A stretch of 64,000 nucleotides of DNA from Gnetum montanum (GCA_015680685.1 MNCI01015663.1:128683-192682); one strand, 5' to 3'; shown: positions 33,433 through 45,005, counted from the stretch's first letter. The notes: generated from the letters alone by a model not told the origin. A program made the numbers and translations.

Positions 33433-34983
33433 TGAAACACCACCAAATTTGGGCAATAGCTTCTCAACTGCAAATTTGTCTAAGTATCAACATGAGACAA
33501 ATTTTTTCTAAGTGCTGGGACTATGCTCTCCACTACACTGAGTGTAGTCAGCTTAGTAGAGAGTGTAGTCAACACCAAAGGCTAGTTTGCAAATTTTTTT
33601 AAGTGTCAAGCCAATAGCTATAAATTTTTCCAAGTGCTGAGACTACACTCTCCACTACACTAGAGCATAGTCAAGTGTAGTTGGCATGGAAGAAACAGTT
33701 TGGCAAAAATCTTTCTAAGTGTTAAGACTACACTCTTCACCAAATTGGAGGGTAGTCAAGCATAGCCAACTGGAAGCCAAATCTTGCAATTTTTTTAAGT
33801 GCCAAGACTATGCTCGGCCCCAATTGGAAGCATAGTTAGCTTCCTGTGGAGAGTGTAGTCAACACATAGTCACTTTTCTGCAAAATTTTCTAAGTGTTGG
33901 ACTATGCTCTCCCCTAATCCAGAGCATTGTCAAGTGTAGTTAGCCAGAATAGCCTCAAAAGGTCTCTACAATGTAGCACTAGCACTCAGCTTAGCTCCAA
34001 CACACCTTTGACAAGCATAGTTAGCAAAAATGCATCTTTGTTGTACTTCCTTTTGCCCCTAGATTGTAACTACGCTTGACCCTATTTGAGACAGTGGACA
34101 ACGTAGTCTCCACAGTTACATTTTTTTGCATTTTTTAGGTACATTGCAATCTTGTTCGGCTTATGAACATACAGTTGGTAGCATAGTCACAGTTTGGTAG
34201 TCTCGTAGAGTCAATTAGAGCACACCAAAACATAACACCACTTGCTTTAGTGGAGAGCATAGTTGGGTGCAACGTAGTCCCAACCATCCCACTGCCATGT
34301 GGAAATCGATCCACATTTGATGAAAACTCTAGGCCTATAAATACCCTAGCCTTTGATGTTTTAGGGGTTAGCATTTTTGCATTTCAGTTGGTAAATTTAA
34401 AACTCAGCATTTTGGGCATTTGGCATTTCTAGCAAGGCAAGGCATTTGCACACCATTGTAGCTCACTATAGGACACCACAGACCATCGTAGTCCACTGCA
34501 CACCACAGCGGCCAACTTGATGGCACAGACACCATGGCAAAACATCAATCTTTATGGCTAGACACCCCCTGAGATTGTCACTACGTTATCCACTATGCTT
34601 GTTATACATTGCATACCTTCTCACCCCTTCTGAGGTTAACTACGCTAAACCCCATTTAGGGTGGTGTCGCTGTCTTTCTTGCTCACACCCCTCTACATTT
34701 TTTAGCATTTTTACTTGCATTTTAGTATTTTACTTGAATTTTTGGTTGTTTTAATGTACCGCAACACATTGACACCCTCATTTTGCACTAAAAACCTAGA
34801 CTATGCTCACTGCAAACATTGTTAGATACTTAGCATCATTTGGCACTGTATTTGGTAAGTTACCATTCAATTAACAAGACCATTCTAGGAACTTCATCTC
34901 CACCTCTAGCAGGCCCTCACATGGACTCAGGGTTAAAGCTGTGTGCCCGTTAACCTCTTGGTATTTCATTCTAGCTGCCAACG
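33433..34983 (+). repeat. LTR L0, + orientation, of the A/B element family
   Basis: It begins TGAAACACCACC and ends GCCAACG (expected CCAACA). Reverse-complemented it matches LTRs L1 and L2, including the block around CCATGTGAGGGC and the terminus CGTTGGCAGCTAGAA, compared with TGTTGGTGGCTGGAA in L2. It has its own TATA box at 34336-34343. It is complete at both ends but no element body follows it: after a few bases comes the inverted LTR L1. Confidence 0.7.
34336..34343 (+). promoter_or_regulatory. TATA box of LTR L0
   Basis: TATAAATA in the sequence GGCCTATAAATACCC. The other LTRs of this family have the same box at 35619-35626, 49195-49202 and 58182-58189, all on the minus strand. Confidence 0.65.
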
Positions 34984-36462
34984 TTTTCACTGAGAGGTTT
35001 GTGGTGTGCATAGCTTGACCCTGCATCTACGTGAGGGCCTGTTGGAGGTGGAGACGGGGTGCCCAAAATGGTCTTGTTGATCAAAATGGGACTTACAAGA
35101 TGTGATGTCAAAACATTGTTAAGTGCTTGCATAATGTTTGTAGTGCCTATGAAGTCAACAGGGGTGAACGTAGTCAAGGGTTTCCCTAAAAAACAAAGGT
35201 GTCAACGCACAGTTACATGCAAAAATAGCGAAAAATGCAAGTAAATGCCAGAATGCAAATAAAAATGCTGAAAAATGTGAGGGGAAGAGTGAGAGAGAAA
35301 GCAACACCATGCTAAATAGGGAGAGCGTAGTCAACTACAAGAAAGGTGAGGAGGTATGTGGTGTACAAACAGGCACAGTAGGCGACGTAGTCACAGTCTT
35401 AGGGTGTGTGGGCTACAAAGATTGATGTTCGTTGTGGTGTTTGTGCTTGTCGGGTTGGCTACCATGGAGTCCCATGGGCTGTAGTGGTCTATGGTGCCCT
35501 GGGTGGTATGCAAAGGTGCTTGCCAGTGCTCTACCTCAAACTTACTCTTGCACAATGAAATGTCAAAATGCTAATAGATGCTTAGATTTGCCAACCCCTA
35601 AAGCGTTAAGCATTGGGGTATTTATAGGGTTAGGGTTGCCATGAATTGTGGATTGGGCACTACATGACAGTGGAGTAGTTGGGACTATGCTAACCCCAAC
35701 TACGCTCTCATTGAAGAAAATGGTGTTATGCTGGTGTGCTCTAATGAACCCTGCGAGACTACCAAGCTATGACTAGGCTACCCTAACTACATGTTCAAGT
35801 GTCAAGAAGATTGCAATGTACCTGACAAAATGCAAAAGAAATGCAATCTTGGAGACTACACTCTGGGACTATGCTATCCACTCTTTTGAACGGTGTTGAG
35901 TGTAGGCACAATTTTAGGGCAAATGGGGGATGCAAAAAGTGACAAAACTTGCTGATCCTACTTGCTAGAGGTGCATCGGAGTTGATGTGGATGCCAATGC
36001 TATGTTTTGGTGTTTGTTTTGGTAGACTATGTTGACTACGCTCTAGAGTGTAGTCCCAGTAGTTAGACAAATTTTGCAAAAATTGAGCTTTAGTACTAAC
36101 TACGTTGACTATGCTCTAGAACGTAGTCATAGTAGTTAGAAATTTTGCAAAATTGTTTCTTCCATGCCAAGCAGGCTTGATAGCTTCTGGCTTGACACTT
36201 AGGAAAATTTACAAAACTTGTCATTTATGTGCTAACTACGTTGACTACGCTCTAAAGCGTAGTCTCAATAGTGAAAGCGCAGTCTGACACTTAGAAAAAT
36301 TTGTAGCTACTGTCAACACTTAGAAAAATTTTGCAACTTTGAACTTGTGTTGTACGCTATGCTGACTATGCTTTGGAGTCTAGTCCTAGCAGTGGAGAGT
36401 GTGGGCCCAAAACTTAGAAAATTTGCATTTAGATGTAGTGGCCTAAATTTGGTGGTGTTTCA
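34984..36462 (-). repeat. 3' LTR L1 of element A
   Basis: On the minus strand it starts TGAAACACCACCAAATTT right after a purine run (AAAGAGAGG) and runs to about 34984, where some 18 bp of the LTR end is missing and L0 begins in inverted orientation. The TATA box lies at 35619-35626. U3 holds four palindromes of the GACTACGCTCTAGAGTGTAGTC type. Confidence 0.75.
36034..36384 (-). repeat. U3 palindromes GACTACGCTCTAGAGCGTAGTC in LTR L1
   Basis: Imperfect 22-bp palindromes lie at 36034-36055, 36107-36128, 36243-36264 and 36363-36384, each embedded in a longer unit that also carries ACACTTAGAAAAATTTGCA. L2 has related ones near 49609, 49682, 49833 and 49954, and L0 has inverted counterparts. Copy-to-copy differences are mostly C/T or G/A. 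Confidence 0.8.
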
Positions 36463-36480
36463 TTGGCCTCTCTTTATTGA
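36463..36480 (-). other. Polypurine tract of element A
   Basis: On the minus strand AATAAAGAGAGGCCAA precedes the LTR start. Element B has the counterpart AACAAAGAGGGGCCAA at 59452-59468. Confidence 0.6.
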
Positions 36481-38150
36481 CGTTTGGAGGAGTGACCTAA
36501 GAGATGTTGACAAAGAATGACAAAAAACCATAGCAGGCCTGGCACCAACATTGCTTGTCAGTACTCGACTAGATGTTGCTACACAATGCTCAAGAGTGCT
36601 AAGGGTTATGGTATGCTAGAGGTAAAGGGTGTAGGAAATGTTCTAAGGATGGTAAGGGGGATAAAATGTAAGTAGGATGTCATGCTACAAGATGCGAAGT
36701 TAGCATAGTTGATGGTGATCATGGCACCAAGGTGGCTTGCTGCCAAGATGGTGACCTCTTGTTGGAATGCTTATGAGAAAGTCAGTGTCCATGGCACCAG
36801 AATGGCTTGCCCCTAAAATTGTGATATCTTGTTAGAATGCTTATGAGAGAATTAGTGTGGATTCAGGGCTGGACATGTTGCAAAATTGCAACTTTGCTAA
36901 TTTTTTCTTAGGAACATGTTTTGTCAAATTTGCTTTTTTTTTAACTATGAGGTAAACCTGCTTTGGGTTCTGCACATTAGGTGGATTGCATGCCACCAAA
37001 TTTGCACATTCAGATGTAGGGTGCTTTCCATTAGGTGGATTGCATGCCACCTAATGGACTTTGCTTAGATGCAACTGCATTGTGTTTGTAGGATAGGTGT
37101 TTCCTCACTGGGATAAGTTGCGTAACATCTGCTTGGGCTTTGATTAGCCCACAAAGGCTCCCCATGGGTCAAGTTGCATTACATCCATCATGGGTTCTGT
37201 AGTTAACCTAAAGTGGGTGCCATGTGCATTGGAGGGGTTTGCAGGCTTAGTGATGCAGGGAAAGGTGGGAGAATATAAGGTAAAAGAGGAAGATGGAAGT
37301 AGGCTATAGCAGGGGTATTTGGGATGTGCATTCTTGAATGGCATGGCTAGTCCAATCATGTATATTAGAGAAATGTGGTGACTTACTGCTACAATGAGAT
37401 GCATCCCTGCATGACCTTCTTCAAAGCTTCGTCCTGCAAACACAACTTAGAGAAAACAAGAAAATAATCACACAACATGAGATGTGAGTAAATTGCTAGA
37501 TGTGAGGGTGCTAGAAATGCTGCGACAGTTGAACTAGTTGCAAGTGTTTAAAAGGCTAGAAAATGTGCTAGAAAAGGCTAGAATGCTATAAATGCTCTAG
37601 AGGCCAAACTAGTGGCTAGTGTCTAGAAAGATCAGCAAAATGGTGTTGGGGGGGGGGGNGGGGGGGGCAATGATGATGCACGTGCTTGAGAACCTACATC
37701 GACTACAAGAGCTTAAAACACCAGTAAAATGGCAAGGGGCCATAATGCTGTAGGTATTCCCAAACTCAAGCAATGGCAAGAGCCTAGAAAAAATTAGCAA
37801 AATGGTGGGGGGCTATAATGCTATAACTACTCCAAAGGGTATATTGATTGCCGGACCTCAAAGCACTAGCAAAATTCTTGAAGGTGGTAGTGCTGCAAGT
37901 GCTGCCCAGAGGTGGTAGTGCTATAAGTGTCACCTAGAGGATGCATCGATGATAAGAACTCCAGAAGATTAGCAAAATGCCAGGGGGTAGTAATGTTGCA
38001 AATGTTCCAAAGGTCTCTCCCATCAACAAAAAATCCATTCTAGGACTACAGTGTTCTTGCCCCATCCATGAGATGTAGATAGATGAGGGGGGAGTTGGAA
38101 GTATTCTTGCTTACTTGCTTGTAGAACTATGTGTGGTGGACCATGAACCG
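36481..38150 (-). other. Non-coding 3' tail of element A
   Basis: No domain. A block near 37425-37470 (GCAAACACAACTTAGAGAAAAC) matches element B near 60378. A G run with one undetermined base lies at about 37650-37668. A motif with GCTAGAA, GCTGCAAGTGCT and AGCAAAAT recurs loosely from 37500 to 38000. Confidence 0.55.
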
Positions 38151-38154
38151 AGTT

Positions 38155-38560
38155 TAAGATCCTAGTAGACTATATGCCTTGCTAGTTTAGGATCCTAGTA
38201 GATCGTGACATGCTAGTTTATAGTCCTAGCAGATTGCTGCATGCCAGTTTAACATTGTTGTAGACGTGCTATCATGTCATTTTAATGTCATGACCCCAGG
38301 ATGAGCTATTAGTGTCATGGAAAATGGGCTTTGCCAGTTTATAATCATAGTAGACTATCTATGCTAGTTTATAGTCATAGTGGACTAGAGGTTTTGGTGC
38401 CAGTTTAACATCATAGTGGACGAGTGCTGTGCCAATTTATAGTCATAGTAGACTTGAGGTGTGCTAGTTTATAGTCTTAGCAGACTTGTGTTATGCCAAT
38501 TTATAGTTGCAACAAAATTTTTATGCCAGTTTATAGTCATAGTGGACTTGTGCTTATCTT
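38155..38560 (-). repeat. Minisatellite 2 of element A (CAGTTTATAGTCATAGTGGACT unit)
   Basis: About eleven degenerate units containing (C/T)AGTTTATAGTC(A/C)TAG(T/C)(G/A)GACT, spaced 35-60 bp. A corresponding array lies in element B at 60615-60895. Confidence 0.8.
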
Positions 38561-38619
38561 GCTTCGCTAAGATGCGACACTGCATGCTAGGCATAGTAAG
38601 GCTTTAGATACGAGTGGTT

Positions 38620-39366
38620 CATTGGATTGGAAAATTCATTACCATCATGGTTAGCAAGCTTGCATGCCTTGTTGTCATAGGCCTTGATGACCAAGAAAGG
38701 CCTTTCCTAGTTCGCTAAGAATTTGTTCATGGGTTCACAAATGACCTTGAGGACTAGGTCCCCTTTCTTGATTGAACATTGATGTTGATTATGTCGGTGC
38801 TTTTGCTATTGCTTTTCTTGGTACCACTCGATGCGATCAAGTGTCTGCATGCACTCTTCCTCTATCTTATTGAGGTCCATAGTTCTTAACTCATCATTTT
38901 GATCCTTGTTAATGAAGTTCAAGAGGATCACATGGAGCGATGAAACTTGCAATTCAAAAGGTAAAATTGCTTCAGACCCATAAACAAGGCTATATGGTGT
39001 CTTACCTGTTGCTATTATGCATGTTATGTGGTAGGCCCAGAGTGCATAGACTAATTTTTCGTGCCATTGTCGTTTATTGCTGGTAAGCATCTTTTTTAGA
39101 AGGTTGACGATGACTTTGTTTGTGGCTAAAGTTGATTTGCTTGTTGCATGCCAACAGGTTTTAAGCTTCACTGGGATCCGAGTAGGATGGCCAAAGTGGA
39201 TGCCATCCCTGAGTTCCCTCTTGAAGTGGAGCAAGTGCCTTGCCATATATATGAGGTAGTGAGTAAATGCATGCTTTCCTACATAAAAGCATTGTGGGTC
39301 TATAGGTGCTTGAATGAGCACATGTGAAAGCATGTTCAGGAGCTCTAGGAAAGGGTGACAAGCCAA
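38620..39366 (-). pseudogene. Integrase C-terminal half, element A
   Basis: Minus-strand translation contains NKVIVNLLKKM, WHEKLVYALWAYH, TGKTPYSLVYGSEAILPFEL, a long helical spacer ending QTLDRIEWYQEK, and beyond it KKGDLVLKV and A-Y-D-N-K-A-C-K-L. This is the end of a Ty3/gypsy integrase core followed by its C-terminal domain. The catalytic D-D-E part is not present, so the domain is truncated at its N-side. Confidence 0.8.
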
Positions 39367-39589
39367 GGCACAAAGATTAGGAACCTTTAGTCTTGTTATG
39401 ACTTTTTGGTGGCTCGATCATAGGGAGATAGTACTTGGTGAACTGCAAAGATAGATTATGCTAGGTATTGGTCAGCCACCCTAGAGATTATCGAGCAACA
39501 GCTATAGATGGATTTGCTCACCCAAAAGAACCAGGACTAGAAAGACTACAATACAAAGGTGTAGAGGGAGGGGTAGACCCAAAAGAACC

Positions 39590-39870
39590 ACAAACACCAC
39601 TACAAGCGCGAGCAAGATGCATACCTTAAGTTGTACAAGGAGGAGTTTGTTGAATGCCATTGCTTTGAGATGTTCCTTGAGGCAATCAGTGGGAGATGGG
39701 CCTATGAGTTGTTCGCTCATCATACTCTGGTGATTGGCTCTCTAGAGAGGCAGATTTTCACACCCTTAGGAGAGGCTTCATCTGCTATGTTTTTCATGGA
39801 GCCACTTGCATGGACCACTGTGGACAAAGGCAAGACCCTTGTGGGAATTGACTTTGGCCAAGAGGACTAG
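39590..39870 (+). other. Unassigned + strand ORF inside element A
   Basis: An open frame antisense to the element encodes YKEEFVECHCFEMFLEAISG, WAYELFAHHTLVIGSLERQI and GKTLVGIDFGQED. It sits just upstream (in element sense) of the integrase fragment, and weak helical coding-like sequence extends to its left. I do not recognise it. Some plant gypsy elements carry antisense ORFs, so it could be one; it could also be a fragment of another inserted element or chance. Confidence 0.3.
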
Positions 39871-40324
39871 ACACGATTGTTTGAGGTTGAAATCCTCTAA
39901 CGCCTAGAGGAGGGCCTTGATATTTTGCTTTCAAACATGATCGATGTGGAACCCTCTCAGGTTAGTTTTTTGTGTTGTTTTTATGCTTTTCATGTTAGTT
40001 TGCATGTTGTACATTGGCTTATTGGTTTTCTATTTTGTTGTTGTTATGTGGCAATAGGCACCAAGAAATACTGTAGGTCCTAGCAGTGTAGTAGAGGAAG
40101 AGGCACGTCCACCTCCAGCTAGTACCACTGGTTGAGCATGTTTTTGTGTAGCCTTGCTGTCAGGTGTTTTTGTAATTTTGTGCATATTTTACCACATGGT
40201 GTTGATGCTTATGCTATGTATTATTATTGATATGAGACATAATGAATGTTTTACTATATGATGTATATGGCTTTTGCAATTATTTGTCATGTGTTTGATG
40301 CTGGCATTGTGATGAATTGATGCG

Positions 40325-40625
40325 ACTAGGCCATTGCAAGTCGCATGCTAGTTTAAGGCCATGGTGGAAGGACCGATGCTAGTTTAAGGGCATTCCAAGC
40401 TGTGATGATAGTTTTAGATCATTCCAGGCCATGTGTGTTGATGGCATGTGTTGGTAGTTTTAGGCCATTGTGGGCCCTAGTGGTAGTTTAGGGCCATTTT
40501 GGGCCATGCGTTGGAAGAAAAAGTGTTACTAGTTTTAGGCCATGGTGGGCCATGCAATGCTAGTTAGGGCCATGGTGGGTCGTGTGCTAGTTTAAGGCCT
40601 TTTTAGTCCATGTGTTTTTGTAGTT
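40325..40625 (-). repeat. Minisatellite 1 of element A (TAGTTTAAGGCCATGGTGG unit)
   Basis: Roughly eight units of the type (T/G)AGTTTTAGGCCAT(G/T)GTGGGCC, 30-50 bp apart. Two decayed units at the corresponding place in element B (61045-61105) carry the same TTTAGGCCATTCTAGG(T/C)CAT sequence. Confidence 0.75.
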
Positions 40626-40883
40626 TTATTTTTTATGATTTTTTTATGTATTTTAATGTTTTTCATGTGTAAGCTAATAACTGCTAAAAAGTAAAGTAAA
40701 CAAGTAAAGATGTAAACTAAGCGAAAATGCACAAACAAAAGAAATAAATGTGTAATAAAGAAAACAATGAAAAATGTAAATAACCAACCTAAACATAAAT
40801 GCACAAACAAGATGCAGGCAAGTGAGGTATGCAGACATTAGGGGTAGGCAGGCACCTAGCTCATGTTGGACTAAGGGGATGCC

Positions 40884-41620
40884 TTAGTCACACAGTTGCT
40901 TCCTAACCCGGTCTAGGTTAGGGGGTTCATAGGGCCTAAATGGTACTATGCGGTACTCACCTTGACCTTTGTCAGCTTTGTTGAAGGGAAATTCTTCCCA
41001 CAAAGCATCCTTTGGGAGGTCGTTGGCTCCCTTTGGCTTCTTGGGTTGGTTTGCCTCACATGTTTCACCCTCATCCTTTATGGGAGGCATGTCATCAAGA
41101 AAGTACACCTCTGACCCTTATTCTATGTCTATGTTGTTGATGGCCAAAGGGGCTGCATTATCACCGTAAATGATAACCTCCCCACCTTCATACAGAAGTG
41201 GATTTCTTGGTGAATAGGAGAGGAGACAACCCACAGTTGGGCCAGCCAAGGCCTACACAAGATTAGGTTGAAACCTGGCATGTTCTCAATGATGATGAAC
41301 TCTTTGGTGATGGGGAATTACTCCCCTACCATGAAGGTTATTGTGACCATTCCTCTAATGACAATGCATGATCCATTAAAGGACTTCAAGCATGTTGTCT
41401 TCATGGGTTTGATTTGATTGGCAAAACTTGGCTTGTCAACAACTGTGTACAAGATGACATTTGTTGCCACCCCATTGTTGACATGCACGTTGCAGATCCT
41501 GCATTTTCCTACACAGATTGTGATAAACATTGGTGCAATAATGACCTGACCCTTCTTAGGATCAACCTTGATCGCCTCATCATGGAATGCCAGGGGTGTT
41601 GAGCTCAATTCTTATGGTGC
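40884..41620 (-). pseudogene. Protease-region remnant, element A
   Basis: Minus-strand frames read KVDPKKGQVIIAPMFITICV, NVHVNNGVATNVILYTVV, then IKPMKTTCLKSFNGS and VIRGMVTITFMVGE, and farther on FLDDMPPIKDEG. The same protein in element B has VDDG at the first motif and ends in G-F-N-M-I-L-G-R-P-W-L, the flap-to-C-terminal signature of gypsy proteases. Here the motif reads N-N-G, so the catalytic aspartate is lost. Confidence 0.7.
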
Positions 41621-42364
41621 AAGAGGCAACATCATAGTGTGGATAGATTGTTCATCTACTGGGATATCCTTTGTAATAGGGATGAATGTCAACATGCAAA
41701 CCAACGCTTTGTGGTGGATGAAGGAGGTCACGATCAAGTCGTACAGGCTTAGTGTAGTGTTCTTTTACTTTAGAGCCTATTTCACCTGGGCCAATGCATC
41801 TAAGAAATATTTGCCATTATCCACCATTTTGTTTTCCTTCACCTCCTTCATGTGGCCGAAGAGACAAATCTCCTATGGAGGATATTTAGACTTGGCTTAC
41901 CTTGATTATCTTGGAGCCTTAGTGCTTGGTTACTGGTTGCTTTTGGTGACCCTCTTGATTGATTTGGCCATGGGGATGGAAGACAAGGAGATTGGCTTTA
42001 GTGGGCCTAGCTCTCTTTGCTCCTGGTGCTACCTAAGCATTTTTTTTGCGAGGCACTCATTTAGCCCCCTAGGTTACCACTTAGACGTTTTGCTAGCATT
42101 GCTTGCAGGATGATCCCTTGGATGAGCAAGGGCTAATGTGTGGCTCACCACTGGACTCTTGGTAGGTGAGGAGTCTACACGTTATGGCACCTTGACAACA
42201 AAGGATGTTTGGGATATTACTGTTGCAATGTGCTGTGAGACCCTGACCACAAAGGATGCTGTGGGTGCCCAAGGTGATGCTTTGATAACAAAAGGGATAA
42301 TCAAACTAGTGGATGTCAAGGGGATGCCAATGTTGCTAGAGGGCACATAAACCAAAAATGGCTC

Positions 42365-42679
42365 CTACGTCAATTCTAAGTTGTCATCAACACTGATAGT
42401 GTTGATGGTGTACCTTACACCACCTATGTTCAGAGGATCTTTATAGACCCTTATTGATTGATTTTGGTAGCAAAATGGATTTGTTGCATTAAGGACCAAT
42501 TCGCCCCTGTCAATCATGCATTGGATGTCATCTTGTAGAGCCATGTAGAAGTTTGTATCATGTTTAGGCAATTGATGACAGTGGAAAAATTGGTCTAGCC
42601 TAAAATGTTTAGGAATTGGGGCTTGTTTGGTGTTGTAGTCAAGGGATTCCTGAGTAGCTCATAGTATCTATCATGTTGC
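42365..42679 (-). pseudogene. Gag C-terminal part, element A (left of the insertion)
   Basis: Contains MALQDDIQCMIDRGELVL and VRYTINTISVDDN, matching HALQDDLQRMIERGQLVI and ASYVINSISIGEN in element B. The zinc-knuckle-like C-H-Y-H-Q region upstream is decayed. The reading frame resumes at 46132 across the nested insertion. Confidence 0.75.
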
Positions 42680-43970
42680 TGTTGGCGACCGTTTGGGACG
42701 CGACCGTCAACGAGTGTCCTCGAACAAGATTTAGGTGCCTGCTGGTCTCTGGCAACACCAAGGCCCAGATACCTCCAAATAAACTCAGTAGTTAATGTGA
42801 GTATGTGTGTGTGCGGTGCGGCATGCGGTTGTGAGAAATGTAATGATTACGTTGTGTGTAAACTACCAATGACTTACTTTAAAGAGATTCAGCCAACTTT
42901 GCCAAGTACTGTGAGTTGTTGAAAATTTCCTATTTTGTTCAACTGCCTAGTCTACGCGGTCCTTATAATACCTACTTGTAACAAATAAAATTTTGCAAAA
43001 ACATTTGAGCACAACTCCGCAATCTACTCCTAATTTTCCCCAGAGAAAGAGATAGTTCCACAAGAAAACTAGAAATAGAGCAAGATTCGATGGAAATAAG
43101 CAGAAAAGAAAAGAAAGCAGATTTGTGTAGACCTCAAATATTTAAACAAGGTAAAATGACACGAGTAAACACTTCGCAATAAAGCTATCCCAAATTCAAT
43201 ATCTACGAATTGTTCAAACTTCCAAGGCTCAAACAAGCAATATCTTCAAGACAATCCTATTATGCTACCAAAAATTGCTGCGTAAACTACCACGTACGAG
43301 ACTCCATTTTGACTAGATAATAGATGTCAACGATTGCATTCAAACAGAACCTTTAAAAGACTTGACAATTTCTGATTGAAATACCACGAGAATTCACTTT
43401 AAAGATAAAAAGAAGCTATTCTGGTCCCATCAAAATACCAAAGATTTTCTGAACCCTCTCGACTACTGAATTGTTCAACGGCGTGACTACAAACAGAGGC
43501 TCTCTTACAACAATCCCAATAGCAGTTCCCACACGTTGCACAATAATGAAATTTACTACTAAAATGCTCTTAAGGCTTTTAAACACAAGCGCTTCTATGG
43601 CAAAATTTTAATAGAAATTTCTATCGGGCAACAAGAACAGTAAGAGCAATCTAAAAATCCCAAAATTACTTGCCAAGGATGATACTATCTAAACCACTAG
43701 CTAAACAATTTAAACAAAACAAAAAATGAAATGCATAACTCACAGGACCATGACAAAGAGGCTGAAATCTTTATTCTAGCAAGCCATCTTGCAAGCAATC
43801 GTTCACACTTTCTTCTTTACAAAATGCTCTTCTCCCAAGACTCAAAGTGTCTCCAAGTGAGAGCCCAAGTGCTAACTAGTAGCCTTCAAAGTGTGATGTA
43901 TGAGATCCCAAGTGTGATGATATATGAGATCTCCCAAAAGTCCCAATGTCTTCTCCTTGACCCTTGAAGC

Positions 43971-43979
43971 CTTTTTATA
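43971..43979 (-). promoter_or_regulatory. TATA box inside the insertion
   Basis: On the minus strand CTATAAAAAGGCTTCAAGGG, a style common near the U3/R border of plant LTRs. It lies about 1.3 kb before the insert's minus-strand 3' end, leaving a long U3 that contains the gene fragments. Confidence 0.45.
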
Positions 43980-44533
43980 GGGTTCAAAGGTAGGTAGGGA
44001 AGTTACATATTCAAAAATATCTGACCTAACTTCTCTCCCAAGTAACTTGACCAACCAATTAGGAGATTACTTGCCCAACAAGTTAGGAGGTTACTTGCCC
44101 AACAAGTTAGGTAAGTTACAGCAATTTTAGGTGGTTTCAACCACCAAAGAGATAAAAAACGTTGTAGTTGACAAGTGACCTTGGTGGTTACAATATCATA
44201 AAAAATTAAAATACAATCACTAAGATACATAGAAATACAAGCTATAGTTGCAACTCATTCCATACATAGATATCCTCTTTATTTTGCTTTTTCTTGGCAA
44301 TATAGGAGGTGGCAATAGGATGGTATTATAAAATCACGTAATCTAACCCTCAAAACACATAAACATTTTTCCAGTAGGGCCCTTTTTATCAGAGATTTTC
44401 TATTTGATTCGTTCTTTGTGAAGTAAAAGAAAAATATTCAAGCCTAGATCTAGGTCCTTCAAATCCTGATCTCGTCAACACTTGGTAGTTCTGCATTCTG
44501 ACCTGGTCCCAGCCCTCCTGCTGCTGCCTCTGC

Positions 44534-44858
44534 CTATTTCTTGAAGAGATTGATAGGGAACAAATGCGAAGGTAATGAAAGGGGCCGCCTAAGAGTGACG
44601 TAGGCTTTTTTTGTAGTTGGGCTTGGTGAAGATGAAACCGCGGCGCTTCTTCTTTTTGCCGGCAATGTTAACGGTGTTGACGTTCTTGACCTGGAAGCCG
44701 TAGAGCAACTCAAGGACCCTCTTGATTTCGATCTTGCTCGCCGACGGTATCGTCTTGAACGTAATTTCTCATATGTTTTCGCAGCTCGACGGCATCACCA
44801 ACTTCAATGGCAGATTCGCAAAATGGATCACTCGCCTTCGCAGAGAATTGCTCGTCAT
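44534..44858 (-). pseudogene. uL23m: Mitochondrial ribosomal protein uL23m pseudogene
   Basis: From the ATG at 44858 the minus strand encodes MTSNSLRRRVIHFANLPLKL, then FKTIPSASKIEIKRVLELLY, GFQVKNVNTVNIAGKKKKRR, FTKPNYKK and, in another frame, AYVTLRRPLSLPSHLFPINL before a TAG at 44534-44536. This is the plant mitochondrial uL23 (Arabidopsis At4g39880 type, from memory), nearly full length and intronless. A TGA interrupts codon 30 (44769-44771), and a run of seven T at 44606-44612 on the + strand shifts the frame by one. About 150 bp upstream lies a telo-box-like AAACCCTAACC, typical of ribosomal-protein gene leaders, so 5' flanking sequence was captured too. Not functional as read. Confidence 0.85.
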
Positions 44859-45005
44859 TTTGTTTCTTTCGATTTTGCCTCTACTTCGGTTTCTCCTCAC
44901 ACTAACAACTGCAACTGCGATCGAGTTTGAGTTTGAATTTGGGTTTGTGTGTTTTCGTAGGCAGCCCTGCCCTCGCTGTTCTACTGGAAATTTTGATCTT
45001 AATTG

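Noticed and set aside
34945-34983. Primer-binding site at the L0/L1 junction (TGGTATTTCATTC)
   Set aside because: Comparison with L2 and L3 shows this sequence lies inside the LTR, before its TGTTGG/CCAACA end, so it is LTR sequence and not a primer site.
41568-42113. 181-codon + strand frame
   Set aside because: It is antisense to the gag-protease region of element A, whose minus-strand frames match element B; the + strand frame has no match.
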